NCBI GenBank assembly: GCA_029834535.1
Contig: JAQMWT010000010.1
Location: 124,001 to 188,000, forward strand
From: Chrysophaeum taylorii
Taxonomy: Eukaryota; Sar; Pelagophyceae; Pelagomonadales; Pelagomonadaceae
Length of the DNA: 64,000 bases
Reading direction: 5' to 3'
In this document: positions 1 through 10,990 of the stretch, piece by piece
How the letters are laid out: every line of letters begins with the position of its first letter
How positions within the stretch are numbered: the first letter of the stretch is position 1
Made by a program: the position numbers and the translations under genes
Notes under the pieces: generated by a model
What the model was told of the DNA's origin: nothing
Seen by the model: only the letters and a program-made list of their open reading frames with translations
Databases searched by the model: none

Positions 1-239
1 GACGATGTTGGCAACCGGTGACGATGTTGGCACCGGTGAGTAGGTGTCATGATCAATGCCGTGAACCTGCGTGTAACCGCGGACAACGAGGCGAGCCTTG
101 TACGATTTGAAGCGGCCAGAGTCACACTTCTTGCGGAGGATCCACTTGAGAGTACAAATGTTGCCAGAAAACGTCGAAGGAAGGCGCACAATCCCAGCAA
201 CCAAGCTGACCAAGAGAGCTGTATTCGTTAGCGATGGCT
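1..239 (-). pseudogene. Ty1/copia reverse transcriptase, N-terminal part (family II, cut by window edge)
   Basis: On the minus strand this stretch encodes the start of a copia reverse transcriptase (finger region). It aligns closely, at DNA and protein level, with the family II element at 55.43-55.62 kb: both read through KSYKARLVVRGYTQVHGID. The catalytic palm would lie beyond the window start. A short duplication around GACGATGTTGGCA at positions 1-35 and several indels show that it is decayed. It is the downstream end of the element whose integrase, linker and gag remains lie at 0.67-3.0 kb. Confidence 0.8.
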
Positions 240-468
240 TGCAACCAGCCAGGACGCTCAGGATTGGTCGGAGCTAAAGCTTCACGTAAATGGAAGTAAT
301 AGTAGTTTCGTCAAGGTAATACGAGAGAGATTTCTTCAGAAGCAGAGTAATAAACGTGTGCATGGGGATCAACAAGGGTGTTAGCTAAACAAAGGGGAAG
401 GAAGACACAATGAACTAACAAATGAAAGCTAACAGAAGAGACATACAAGAGTTACAGGGGGAAACAGA

Positions 469-668
469 TGGCCCGTATCGACATCAGAATGGCCCGTATC
501 AACATCAGAATGGCCCGTATACAGAATGCCCGTATCGACATCAGAATGGCCCGTATCGACATCAGAATGGCCCGTATCAACATCAGAATGGCCCCGTATC
601 AACATCAGAATGGCCCGTATCAACATCAGAATGGCCCGTATCAACATTAGAATGGCCCGTATCAACAT
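469..668. repeat. 21-bp minisatellite in copia IN-RT linker
   Basis: About nine to ten copies of a 21-bp unit (ATGGCCCGTATCAACATCAG plus A), one of them shortened. Copies differ mainly at GTATCGACATC versus GTATCAACATC. The period is seven codons; read on the minus strand (the copia sense) it encodes repeats of TGHSDVD. It sits where the family II copia has its integrase-RT linker. Confidence 0.9.
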
Positions 669-1700
669 TGTGACAGGATGAAACAGAATGGCCCGTAAAA
701 AAAAAAAGTTTGTTGGTTGTTGCAACGCGCGTTGGTCGATTTGCGCGGTCGGCCCCGTTTGGCACGACTTTGTTTTGCACTTTCTGTTGTTTTCTCTCTT
801 TTGCACTTTCAGTTGTTTTCTCTCGAGCTCGTAGAATGGTCGGTTCACGTGATGGGGTGATCAGTCCCAGTGAAACCGGCGCATTCTCATCAAACAAGGG
901 GCAAGGGGGCAACAGCGAACAAGGGGGCAACAGCGGAAGAACAGGTGACAATGGGGCAACGGTAGACGAGAGCTTGGAAGCGTGATTCGAGAAAGTCAGA
1001 ACAACGTTGAAGTTCCTTCGGTGGTTGACATTGCAGGAAATCGGGTAAGTGAAACTGTCAGCAAAATCGAGGTCTGAAGAACGATAGCGACAAAAGTGCC
1101 TGGGATGACGTGCGTTAGACGATTGTTGCCACTGAGGATCGCAGCGGGGCAAAGATAGCGGAAACACAAGCTGGTACATATGATGGCGGTGTACCAGACG
1201 TCTGATGAGAACATGGCCTTTGGGCAGATATGTTGCATGGTGACCAGGGTATGACGATGGTCGGAGTCGACAGAATCCAAAACAGGCGTAAACAGGTTTG
1301 ATGCGAACGTGGGTGTTTGGCTTTTGTGGCGCGAGCAAGTTGCCATGAGCAAGACCGCGTCCTGTACGCGAAGATGGAAGACTTCGGACGCGCCAGCGGT
1401 GTAAGGAACGAACACAGGTAGACCAGGCTGCTGTATGCCAGCCTGCTGTGACAGATAAGAAAGTGGCCCGTTTTCGCAGTCGCAAGAACGAAATTGCCAT
1501 ATGGGCCAACGTTGGAGGAGCAAGCGGCGAGCTTCGCTTGTCATACTCGAATAGGCTGCGGTAGAAGTTGGAGACAGTGGCAAAACAGTTGTGGCACGTA
1601 AGAACGTTGCAGATAGCTTGCAGATAGCGTCGCGGGTGCTGAACACGGAATTCACGTCGATAGCAAAACCGAATTTTAAAGGTCAGAAAAACGGCGAAAA
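669..1700 (-). pseudogene. Ty1/copia integrase C-terminal region and linker (degraded, family II)
   Basis: Minus-strand frames match the family II copia at 54.5-55.1 kb. CPAAILSGN corresponds to its CPAAILTGDKW, and SSTVAPLSPV followed by SLGLITP corresponds to SSAVAPLSPV and LSGLITP. This is the end of the integrase core plus the proline-rich linker towards RT. Several frame changes are needed to follow it, so it is a dead copy. The integrase catalytic residues are not preserved in a readable frame. Gag remains lie to the right and the RT start to the left, as expected for a minus-strand element. Confidence 0.7.
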
Positions 1701-1889
1701 AGTGCGTGAAGGAGAACCACAAATCACACAGCAAAGAAGCGTCTGTCCAGGATCCCGAAGATGAGCGATCCAACCACATAGGAAGCACGAAAACTGCGCA
1801 CGCGAAAAATTTAGAGGCACAGCTTAGTTGTGGCAGGTGAAATGTGCGATGGAACGTGATTCACTGGTTTTACCAAAACCGACAAGCAC

Positions 1890-2080
1890 AACGAGGAGTG
1901 GATCAACGAATAGCTGAAAATGCACAACGGGGAGTGGAGCAACGAATAGGCGAAATACAGAACGAGGAGGGGAGCAACGACGAGGTGAAAAGACAGAACG
2001 AGGAGAGGAGCAACGACGAGGGGGAAATACAGAACGAGGGGCTGAGCAACGAATAGCGGAAAATACAGAACGAGGCGCCT
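1890..2080. repeat. 36-bp minisatellite, about five copies
   Basis: Five imperfect copies of a 36-bp unit built on AACGAATAGC, GAAAATACAG and AACGAGGAG followed by GGAGC. The period is twelve codons, and a minus-strand frame reads Arg/Cys/Ser-rich repeats of the type PRSVF..RRCS. It lies in the middle of the degraded family II copia, in the position between gag and integrase. Confidence 0.85.
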
Positions 2081-2439
2081 GTGCAATGGGAGCTAAAAAC
2101 AAAAACGAGGGGCTTCCGTGGGATGGGGTTGTTGATGTGCTTGCATCAGACATTCGGCGGTACACACGCTGACTTGGAATTAACTTGATTGGCATGAGAC
2201 AGAGTATCGGGAGGGTATGTGAGACGGTGGGTGTGGCCGTTTAAGGCGGTGAAGGGGGTGGAATAGATGGTGGTATTAAGAAAAGCGGCGGAGTGGAACT
2301 AGAATCAGTCAAGGTGGGAGTAGGCAGCGAGCAGAAAAGGATTGTTAGTGGTGGGGTGGGTTTGTGTTGGTGTTGTTGGGTTTTGGAGTCATTGGAAGTG
2401 CTGCGCTGTTGAGAAGAACGGCGATGGTGGGTAGGGCGT

Positions 2440-3060
2440 TGTCGTGGAATAGCTAGGAACTTTGAAACTTGCGGCAGTCCCCCTTAAAGTGATCCTTGCA
2501 GCCGCCAAAAGGACATCGGGTAGTGCGTCGGAATCGAGCAGAGCCAGGTTGTTGGGAAAGGGGAGCGTCTAGGGTAGGTCAGTTGGAAGAGTCTGAAGTC
2601 GTGGTTGACGACGCGGCGGATAGCGCGGCGGAAGTGGTTGTGCATGCCATCGAAATTGATTGTTGTTGAACTACTCAAGGGTAGAACCACATTCATCGTT
2701 GTTGTTGAACTTCTCAAGGGTAGAACCACATTCATCGGTACGAAACGCGAGACGATAAAACAAAGCCAGTAAGGCTTGAAGCACGATGCACGTAGTCAAA
2801 TGCGAGGACACACTCGAGGGTACGTCGGATCAGGTACAATGCCGAGCAACTTGAACTCCTTTGATAGGTACAATGCCGAGCAACTTGTATACTCCGATGA
2901 TGAACTTGTTGAGGAAGTTCGCTACGCGATCCCACGGCCCATGTAGACATCGGTAATGCGCTTGTAAAGTCGCGTGAAGTTCATGTCGCGGTTGTCATGT
3001 TGTTCGCTTGAAGTTCATGTCGCGGTTTTCATGGATATCAACGTTGTTGCTTGACGCGAA
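2440..3060 (-). pseudogene. Ty1/copia gag remnant with zinc-knuckle-like motif
   Basis: Minus strand. A cysteine/histidine motif, CPFGGCKDHFKGDC at about 2474-2515, is followed by basic residues (RKF). It resembles a nucleocapsid zinc knuckle, with the CX4CX2HX4C spacing altered from the usual CX2CX4HX4C. The family II copia at 52.92 kb has the comparable GHHKKDCRKR. Short direct duplications (39 bp twice at 2658-2736; ~20 bp twice near 2833-2890; GTTCATGTCGCGGTT twice near 2977-3030) show local slippage. No long open frame remains. Confidence 0.55.
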
Positions 3061-3361
3061 ATTCTTCTTCAGAGCAGCGAGATGCTTCTGCAGAGCGAGA
3101 TGCTGAGATGCTAGTCCAAGGATCGTTGGTCGAGATAATGTGATCGCCGGTAGAGATGATCATGTTCGCGACGACGTGTCCATTGGTGGAAAAAAAAAAA
3201 AATGTCGCTCACCGCTGAAGGCATCAAGGTTTTGCGAAAGCTTGCTATCTTTAATTTCGATCGAGGACATGGTAGACGAAACGAACCGAACACGTAGCAA
3301 TGAACTGAAGCCGAGGAGGTGTCGCCACGAAGTCAAGCAGAGGCTCGATCGTGAACGAGCA

Positions 3362-4760
3362 CCTGGTGCCATGTGAGAACTGAAATGGAGATGTGAGAAC
3401 TATAATGGGGACGTGGTGCAGGGGTAACTGTCATAGCTTCCTCACAGGTCGAGTTGATTTGTTGTCGCCAGAAATTACGGTTTTGAGCGAGGGAGTACCA
3501 GGTCGTCGGGGGTATATTGAAGTCGCGGAGTGCCTTGTTGAGAGCACGGCCGTACATGAAATGTGCGAACCCGCGGGGACGTTCAGAGGCGCACCAGGAG
3601 TTGAGCATTTTCCGAGGGAGGCGATGACAGGGCATGCGGGCAACTTTGGCCTGCCCAGCGAAGTTGTCGGCGCGAGATGTAGATGTCGATAGTCTCCAGG
3701 CCGAGGAGCCCGAGGGGTTGAATTTTTGATATGATGTTGCCAGGTCTGGCGACGTGTAACGCGGCACATCGCACGCGCGCGTTCTGCGTGAAAGCACCGT
3801 GGACGATAGTAAACAACCTCGGTTCGGCATCATGATTCCGCACCGTGAAGGAGGATGGCGAGGATAAGACCGACGTAGACAGCTCGTTTTTGGCGCGGGC
3901 AGAGACGTATTTTGAGGGAATAAAAACGTAGTGACAGAGCGCGCCGAAAGCCGCTGCCGGCTTCTTTAGGCGAGAGTCAACGTCCTCAGAGTCACTGCAG
4001 TTGCGTGAGAGTATAGAGCCCAAGTATTTGAATATCGCCACCACGGGGAGATATGACGGCCGTCACCTATGTCTAAGTCGGAGAGGTCGGCACTATCGTA
4101 GGTTGTCGGGTCATTGTAGATAATGCATGGCTTGGCGACAAACAGTATCTCGGATTTCGACTCTTTTCCTACTTGGCGGTCACCCGTCTAGACTTCCATA
4201 CACCATCTGGCAAAATGCCGGATGAGACGGGGCGTCGCCTCATTTACAGCTCGACGATCGGGAAACGGGAACGCCACATCATCTGCGCACACTGACTCTT
4301 CGAGTACGACTTCCTCGGCGCCGCGTTTTGCGTTGTAGCGACGTCCAATAAGTACATCATCGTGCTTCGTCTTGAAAACGTACGCTGGTTCCCGACCTTC
4401 ACGACGTCGCCATGAAATGGTCAAGGCCGCGTTGTATAGAACGAAAAGAACCGGACCTAGGACACCACCCGGCTTAAACGCCGATGATGGAGCCGATCAC
4501 GGCGGTAGCGCCGGAGACGGAGAATCTCACTTGTATACGGTGGAGAGCTAATAATGATGCGTTAGAGTTTCGCTGGAACGCCGAATTTCGATAGCACTTG
4601 CCAGAGTAGTTCCCGCGGGACCCTGTCGAAAGCCCTGGCGAAATCAATGAATAGTACCCATGTTTCCATGCCTTCTTGGTATTTTGCCGAAGAAAGGTGA
4701 CCTTTCGCTACCAGGTACCTATCTCGTCGTGATGAAGCTCGAGGTCGCGCGAGAGATTGT
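3362..4760 (-). pseudogene. Non-LTR (LINE) reverse transcriptase, C-terminal half, degraded
   Basis: Minus strand. RT motif A reads WVLFIDFARAFDRVPRELLW at about 4600-4660. Motif C is CADDVAF near 4280, with ADD in place of YADD. The post-RT region reads YLGSILSRNCSDSEDVDSR, followed by RRQLRWAGQ and a stretch like RPRGFAHFMYGRALNKAL. These are typical of LINE-type retrotransposons of aquatic eukaryotes. Frameshifts interrupt the ORF at least three times. The sense 3' end lies near 3362. A plus-strand endonuclease fragment begins about 300 bp to the right. Confidence 0.8.
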
Positions 4761-5040
4761 CTCCAACATCATACGCGCGCGTGTCGGTGTCATCTCAGCT
4801 GAGATCGAACACGAGTCGAAGTGCCCTGAACGGGGACTGCCGACGCAACCTTCAGCCTGAAGATGGATTGAAGAAGCGTCGTGAGCACGACGCGGTTCGA
4901 AGAAGAGTTTCGTCATTAGAACATGTGTGCCGACACTGCGCGGGCCTTTGTGTGACAGCGGACCTCTTAAGTGAGATTTCTGACATAGTAGTATTTTACC
5001 GTAGTCTCGGCTTGAATGATTATGAAGGAATGAATGAATG

Positions 5041-5580
5041 ATGCGGCGGCGTATTCATGCGGGGGGCATGTACTAGGAAACTTGGCTCCCGGGAAATCAA
5101 TCGCGTTGGTGGAAGCGGGCGGACTCACATTGTGGTTTGCTCATGGCTTCCTGCTGAAGACAAAAGCTACCGAGGCCATGGCCTTGGCTCTCAGCTCTTC
5201 GGCGGCGAGGGCATGGCGAGACATCGGCGTAGAAATGATTCGGGCCTCGGCTCGCTTCATGGCGTTGCGACATGTTTCGAAAGATGCGAAAGGTCACGAT
5301 GGCGGGCTCGTCCTCGTCAGTGCCTATGCACCGGTCGGTAATGCCTCTACTGGGGCGTGGGCCTCTTTCTACGATGATTCGGATACCGCGCTACAACTGC
5401 AACGGGCGTCACGAGACTCTTATTGTGGGGCTGGATGGGAACGCCAGCATTGGCATTCGGGCTGGTTTGGATGAGAGACATGTATGTGGTCCACATGGGG
5501 TCCGGCACGTGAACGACGCGGGTCGCCGGATGTACACCTTTCTCGCTACGAGGGAACTGGCAACCGCAGGCACTAACTAA
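5041..5580 (+). pseudogene. LINE endonuclease (APE-like/EEP) domain fragment
   Basis: Plus strand. The frame reads GGLVLVSAYAPVGNAS, the LVSAYAP element of apurinic-like endonuclease domains in LINEs. After a frameshift it continues GLDGNASIGIRAG and then VNDAGRRMYTFLATRELAT, corresponding to the GDxN and NDxGxxxxxFL elements. The domain therefore spans its second half to its end but is frameshifted. It points the opposite way to the RT fragment at 3.4-4.8 kb. It ends abruptly at the (TTAG)n-tailed element. Confidence 0.75.
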
Positions 5581-5724
5581 CTAACGAACTAACGAACTTC
5601 AGACCTCTCCCGAGCATGGGAGCCAGGCCGGACCGACAGGGGCCAGTCCGGAATCACGGGTCTGTAGACGAGGGGCGCCGAAAGGTGGGTCGGCGGAGAA
5701 TGATCATCAGGCTTGTCGCCATGC
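5572..5724 (-). mobile_element. (TTAG)n-tailed short retroposon, 5'-truncated copy
   Basis: About 150 bp almost identical to the 3' part of the elements at 10,991-11,350 and 56,335-56,707. On the minus strand it ends with the hairpin CTCCCATGCTCGGGAG, a short spacer, then degenerate TTAG repeats. The copy stops at GTCGCCATGC, where the full copies continue. 5' truncation is what target-primed reverse transcription produces. The tail abuts the LINE endonuclease fragment. Confidence 0.75.
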
Positions 5725-5837
5725 AGGCACCTTCTTCGGAAACCCAACTATGGGACATGCGCACATCCTCGTTCTTGTTTGCGCCACCAACTCGACCATG
5801 TCGTCGTGGACCATCAAAAGTTGGGTCGTTTTTGGAT

Positions 5838-6143
5838 TTAGGCGTCACTGAGAGCATCTAAGACTCTGATCACCGAGCGCTCAAGTGCATCGTCCGATTT
5901 CAGATGCGACTCGCACGACCTCACAACAGCCAACAACCCCACTTTCCCGCCTAGATTACTCTCAGCTGAAAACTCCCGTTGGTACAGCCAGCTTTTGTAC
6001 GCCGTCCATGATAACCACCGCACCTTGGCAACGACACCGTCGGATTTCCCGGATGCAGGCTCTGTGTACTCCAAGTGGGAGACGGTCTGATTTCCCGGAT
6101 GCAGGCTCTGTGTACTCCAAGTTGGAGACTGCGGCGAGCGCAA
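5838..6143 (-). pseudogene. Unidentified coding remnant with a 46-bp tandem duplication
   Basis: A minus-strand open stretch of about 100 codons reads GGKVGLLAVVRSCESHLKSD near its C-terminal end and finishes with VLDALSDA. It looks like genuine protein-coding sequence but was not recognised. Its 5' part is disturbed by a direct duplication of 46 bp (6043-6134, unit starting GATTTCCCGGATGCAGGC). It could belong to the LINE that left the neighbouring fragments. Confidence 0.3.
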
Positions 6144-6472
6144 CGGCTTCTGCCACGCTCAACCGCACCGACGCAACGAACCGGCACCTGCAGCTAAGAT
6201 TCTTCTTTCAACCCTAGTTCAAGCGCGCAACTTGGCTTTCGCAGCGTTCGCGGCAGCACCCTCAAACGAAGTGCGTCGCTTGCTCCTCATTGCGAGGTGC
6301 TCGTCGTGCTGTTTCCACGTCCGTGGTACAGGCAAAGAAACGATGGATTTATTTGCTCGATGTGTGGCGGCTTGAATGCCGGCTGTGAGTCGCTTGGTCG
6401 CACGTCGCGAGAGATTATCGGCCGTCTTAAACAAGAGCGGCCTGTCCAAGGATCGGTCGTCACGTCAGACGC

Positions 6473-7780
6473 TCATGCAAAAGCCGGATGGTGCGCGCTC
6501 TTCAACACCTCAGGAGAATGGAAGTGTTCCGAGCACACTTTGCGAAACCATACAACCGCCAACCTTGTTTTGACGCAGGAGTCATTGGTTGAGTGGATCA
6601 AGTTCGTCATAGAAATATGGTCCCGGTGCACGTGACGGTGCGGCGGCGTCATTTCCGCGAGGAGCACCAGGGGCGTGAGTAATTTAAGAACTGAAAGGAT
6701 GCTATCAAGTAGAGATCGTCGAGAAGACTTGGCAATTCAGAAGTCTTGGTATGTTTGATGATGTTACGGTTCGTACATGGAGGTGTGATCTCAACGACGA
6801 CATCGCAGTAAAATTCTGGCCGTTCGGCATCCGAAATGGAGTGCAGATGGTAAATAAAGGACAGTAAGGACTGAAAGATTATTGTATTCGGGAAACGTCG
6901 ACGTAGCATTCTTATTGCAAGAGTGTCATCCGACTTAACAGCAACTTAAACATTGATGGTCAAGACCAAGTCATTAGGGGATTGTGAGAGGAATGCAGGG
7001 GTCGACAGACCAGAACATAACAACATGACAGAGGTTTTACGGGAATGTTTTACGGGAATGTGTCCATTCTCGACAGAAAAGAATACTGGTCGAGAATTTT
7101 GGTCACGCGGGTGGAGTTGAGTTCTAACGAACAAACTCAGTGTTCTGACGCATATTAAGTAGGAGAGGGCGAAGCGAAGGACGTTCCGGTAGTTTCCGCA
7201 TCAGATAAGATGGTGAGAGAGACTCCCTCTATTCTCATGGTAGCGTTTCAGCGGAAATGCTAGGGATCTGAGTTCCATATTTCTGTCGCGAGGAAGAGTG
7301 TAGGGGATACAAGGCTAGGCTGGTAAATCATGATCGCGTGATAGTCAAGTTGGCTTTGTTCCATTCAGGTACCGACAGGGTAAAAAGATGACGGCCTTTA
7401 AGCGGCTGCAGAAAAAGGGCGTAGTCGAGTTTCACATAACCAATCTCAGGATGAGATGGAAGGAGTGAAACATTTACTCGATTTAGCATCATGTGCGAGA
7501 CCTGTTGTTGACCTTTGGCAGTTTGGACAACCGGCGCGTTGCGCTTGTCGACGGGGACAATATGCGTGAGACACGCATAGTCGAACGCAGCGAAATAGAG
7601 GCACAGCTGTCTAAATAGACCAGCTGAAAGTGAGGAGGCAGATTGTGCTCCCTCATATACTTAGAGAGCAAGGCGTTTTCGGAATTGGCGCTGGTAGGGA
7701 AAATGCTAGCTGCAAATTAGTTTGGTTGATCTAATAGTTTAGGAGCCACAATGGTACGTGTGAATTTTAAGGGAATGACT
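6473..7780 (-). pseudogene. Ty1/copia protease-to-integrase spacer (family I-like, decayed)
   Basis: Minus strand. Frames match the spacer of the family I element at 13.8-15.0 kb: LDSCAS (protease active-site region, versus ADTCAS there), then LLCSGLSTPAF, SDAER, TPPCTNRNII and EMTPPH, all with counterparts at 13.8-14.3 kb. It is broken into many frames. It is the sequence into which the 3' LTR at 7792-8191 is joined, so it is probably the target of that family I insertion. Confidence 0.7.
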
Positions 7781-7791
7781 GGTGCTGTTGG

Positions 7792-8191
7792 TGGAGCGAT
7801 TTGACCTTCTCCGGGTACATGGTAGAGACGGCGTGCAGTCTTAGGCGTGTACAGACCATTCCGCTTGTCACATGCTACTACACAAGGTAGGGATTTAGGC
7901 CCTAGCTCCTTAAGGACATTAGGTCCCATAGAAGCGTTCACGCTGACAATGAGGAATGAAGCCTCCATTAATTAAACAGACAACCCCATACCTGACGGTA
8001 CGCACCTGGAGGTCTACTCCTTGTTGGAAGTGAACTGCAGATCTAATTCTTCATAATCTGAGATATAATGGCGGAAGGGTAAGGAAGGAAAGAGGGAAAG
8101 CCGTCTTACGGAGAGAAACCCTCTTGTGGAGATAGGTGTGAAAGGAGTGAGAAGTTCCAGTGTCGTACACATAATAGTGTAGCTCTCTGGA
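7792..8191 (-). repeat. LTR A of family I copia (3' LTR, subfamily 2)
   Basis: One of four ~400-bp repeats (7792-8191, 17573-17974, 23854-24255, 58921-59323). In element orientation they begin TCCAGAG and end CTCC A (here CGCTCCA). On the element side a purine tract TTGAGGGGG directly abuts the start, as a polypurine tract should. This copy and LTR D share a subfamily (AGATTATGAAGAATTA version) distinct from LTRs B and C. In element orientation its 3' part contains the open frame starting MGPNVLKELG. Confidence 0.9.
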
Positions 8192-8200
8192 CCCCCTCAA
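8192..8200 (-). promoter_or_regulatory. Polypurine tract of family I copia
   Basis: TTGAGGGGG on the minus strand, immediately upstream of LTR A. The same tract (GTTGAGGGGG) abuts LTR C at 23,845-23,853. Position and composition fit the plus-strand primer site of an LTR retrotransposon. Confidence 0.75.
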
Positions 8201-8325
8201 CGTGTGAAAGAATGGTGTGTGCATTTCAGACGTTCTTGAGGGCGGAACTTAGGTAATGTACATAGGAGCAGCGAACAAGTGAACAAACAACAACAAGACA
8301 TGGGAAGTTAGCATGACAGATTAGT

Positions 8326-10313
8326 TTATGAGATCGGGCGTGTCGTGATATTGCGTAAAGAAGCGGTGTCCACAACATCAGATGTGTGGTCCAATTCATC
8401 CTCGCTATTATCTTCCAGTTCCTTTAACTCTGGAGAGGAAGAATTATGATCTTCGGAGGATTGGTCGTTAGCGTTATTGTTTGTAGTCATAGCATCACTT
8501 AATGTGACCAGGGGTGCCATAACAGACGAGAGGAGGGACATAGCTGCATCCGGTGTTAAAGTATGCAGGTCCAATGCCGGGATAACATGATCCTGTGAAT
8601 CAGACATAGCGGCATGTAAGTGATGAGCTGCATCGTCGATTAGAGCTTGCTGCGACTCATCATATGTGTTTGGAGGAAACTGTCCAATAGACGAAATGAG
8701 CGATCGTGAAATTATATGGGCAAAGACAGCTAAGGTTGGTATTACATTATCTTGATGCACCTGGAGACTTGACAGTATGTTATCTAAAAGCGCGACATGT
8801 TTAATATTCTCGGTTACTTGAGCGTGTAAATTGTCGTAAGCTTCTTGTACCTGGGTTAAGTTCTTTAGCGCAACCGATAGCTGTTGATCTTTCGCCATCA
8901 ATTACTGTTCACTGTTCGTGAGACGTGAGGACAAAGATTGAATCTCTCCTTTTAACTGGCGTAAAGAGTCAACCACATTGTCATTAGATATATCTGGCGT
9001 GGACTCGGCGAATGGAGTTTCGACTGGTGCTGGTGTTACACCTTCAGATAATGTATTATCTGAAAAGGCATCAATTACAGCAGAGGGAGGGATAGCCAAC
9101 CTGGACTAGCACGTTTTTAAAAGACGATTGGTGCTCAGGTGAAAGTTGACGAAAGTAATTAAGCATTGGCGGTACCGTCTCGGAAGAAGTCGCGTTAAGT
9201 TGGTGAGATACATCATTAACGAAGCGTTCAATGAGCACATTAAGTAGCTCATCAGGATTGGTCACTACACATGTTTTATCCTCAACTGACTGTAGTAATG
9301 ACCAAGCCGCTACAAGAATCTCAAGATTGACATTCGAGATATAAGGCAGCTGTAACAAGAGAGGAGCATTGTCGTCAGGGTTAACGATGATTTTAGAAGC
9401 ATCAACGTTATGACTCGCCATACAATTCATGAGCGCCTCTTTGAGCAGCTTGTTAATAGCAATGGACTTTCCAAGGCGGAGAATGATAGCTCTCATGTGT
9501 GCAGCTGGATCATTATAACATGAAAGATGAAAAGATTGTCGATTATTGCGAATTAACGCTGACCCATGTTGTGATAGGTTGCACATGACACAAATCAACA
9601 GAAAGAAGGGACGCGGTACGTCAAAACAATGCGAGGCATTGTTTTGTTGAGATGATCTTCGATGATTTTAGTTATTTTGTCCGCTTTAAGCTCATCTTCA
9701 GTGCATAAAACGAGTACAAGGGGTGTACCCGGCGTATTGGTTTATTATAGCACCTGGCACACGCCACATGTACTTTGACAACCCCTTTAATGGGTGGGTA
9801 TCGATGAAAGCGAATACCTTCATTGGGCGGTATATTAGGGGCGTTCCGGATGCGCTTTGCCTTTACACATAGCAATGAACTCAAGAACTGGATATTGTCC
9901 ACACAATTTGTTTGTTGTGCTTCCGTAAGCAGCTGTTGAATGGACTGATGCCAACATTGAGGATCTTTAGGTGGTGGTAGTAGAAAGTTTGGTGCCTGGG
10001 TGCCAAGTGAAAGGACATTCCCTGACATCATCGCCATTGCATCGAATTTACAGTGCTTGAGCAGGAAGTACTCGGACTTTTCTGCTTGCGGTTTAGTTTG
10101 TTGTTGGACAGTTGACTTAGGAGTCACGGGCGTGGGCTGATTTCCTTGAGCAACTGAAAGGTATGTCTGATGTCTCCGATTAGGAGAACTGGTTGGAGCA
10201 ACGCCTGGATTTAAAGCATTGAAAGGAGAGGATAATGATGACACGCCACCGCGGCCACGGTTCAGTACAGAATAACGTCGGCTCGCAGCATCCTTGTTCT
10301 TGGTGGGGTTCAT
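8326..10313 (-). pseudogene. ORF3 of family I copia, copy A (3' of pol)
   Basis: Third reading frame of the family I copia, starting MNPTKNKDAA about 115 bp after the pol stop and running to about 135 bp before the 3' LTR. It aligns over its whole length with the plus-strand copy at 21.7-23.8 kb. Order: a low-complexity N-terminus; a region with conserved Cys/His (LLKHCKFDA, VACARCYNK, ICVMCNLS, LSCYNDPAAH); a helical region; a coiled coil (about 130 residues containing EIQSLSSRLTNSEQ and QDNVIPTLAVF); then a helical domain and an acidic tail (DNSEDELDHTSDVV). Two frameshifts (near 9.7 and 9.1 kb) and one nonsense codon (at ~8.9 kb, EQ*LMAKDQQ) break it. Natural stop after ITTRPIS. No signal peptide, no membrane segment and no known family recognised. 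Confidence 0.8.
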
Positions 10314-10428
10314 GTTATAGAGATCCCCGCATTGCGTATTTCATTTCATTTCACATTTTAGCGAGCCACGGTTCCGTTGTATATGAGGGTTAGTTTAACG
10401 TCATTTCGGACATAGTGAAGGGTAAGGG

Positions 10429-10990
10429 TCAACCGTCTTGCTGAGCTATGGGTTGTTGTAAGCCAAGTAACGTGCGGAATCTGCTGAAGAGCGGAGCTCC
10501 GAAGGGCTTAGTGAATCCGTCAGCGATGTTTTGAGTACCGGAAACATGATGTAAACGTATACGTTTTAACTGTGCGTAATCGCGAATACGAAACCAGCGT
10601 GTGCTGATAGCTTTGGCCTTAGTCGCACTGTCGGGATTATTTGATAGATGTATAGCAGAAGCAGAATCCCAAAGTATAGGACTGTTACGTATGAACGACA
10701 TGTCCGATGGGTGGGGGTTGTCATGAGCATCATAATCTAGTAACAAATCTTTCCCTGGAGCCTGACGAAGATAGTATTGTGGGTTTATAGCGAATGCCAT
10801 TTCCGTTAACAATTTGCGTAACCAGGCCACATCATCGGCACACATATTAAGGGCAATAAGTTCACTCTCATGCGTAGAAGTAGCTGTGATAGGCTGTAGT
10901 TTAGACTTCCAAGTGATGAGAGAACCGAACAAAAAGATGGCGTAACCGGTTGTAGACTTGCGGTCTTGTTCATAAGAGGGTGCGTTATCG
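10429..10990 (-). pseudogene. Ty1/copia RNase H C-terminal part (family I, copy A)
   Basis: Minus strand. It reads NAPSYEQDRKSTTGYAIFLF, then TATSTHESELIAL, LSNNPDSATKAKA and VSGTQNIADGFTKP, the standard end of copia RNase H. It is nearly identical to 21.05-21.61 kb. The RT that should precede it is missing: the homology stops where the (TTAG)n-tailed element begins at 10,991. It belongs with ORF3 copy A and LTR A. Confidence 0.9.

Noticed and set aside
49-231. 60-codon plus-strand ORF at the window start
   Set aside because: Antisense of the copia RT; the same antisense peptide appears opposite the RT at 55.5 kb.
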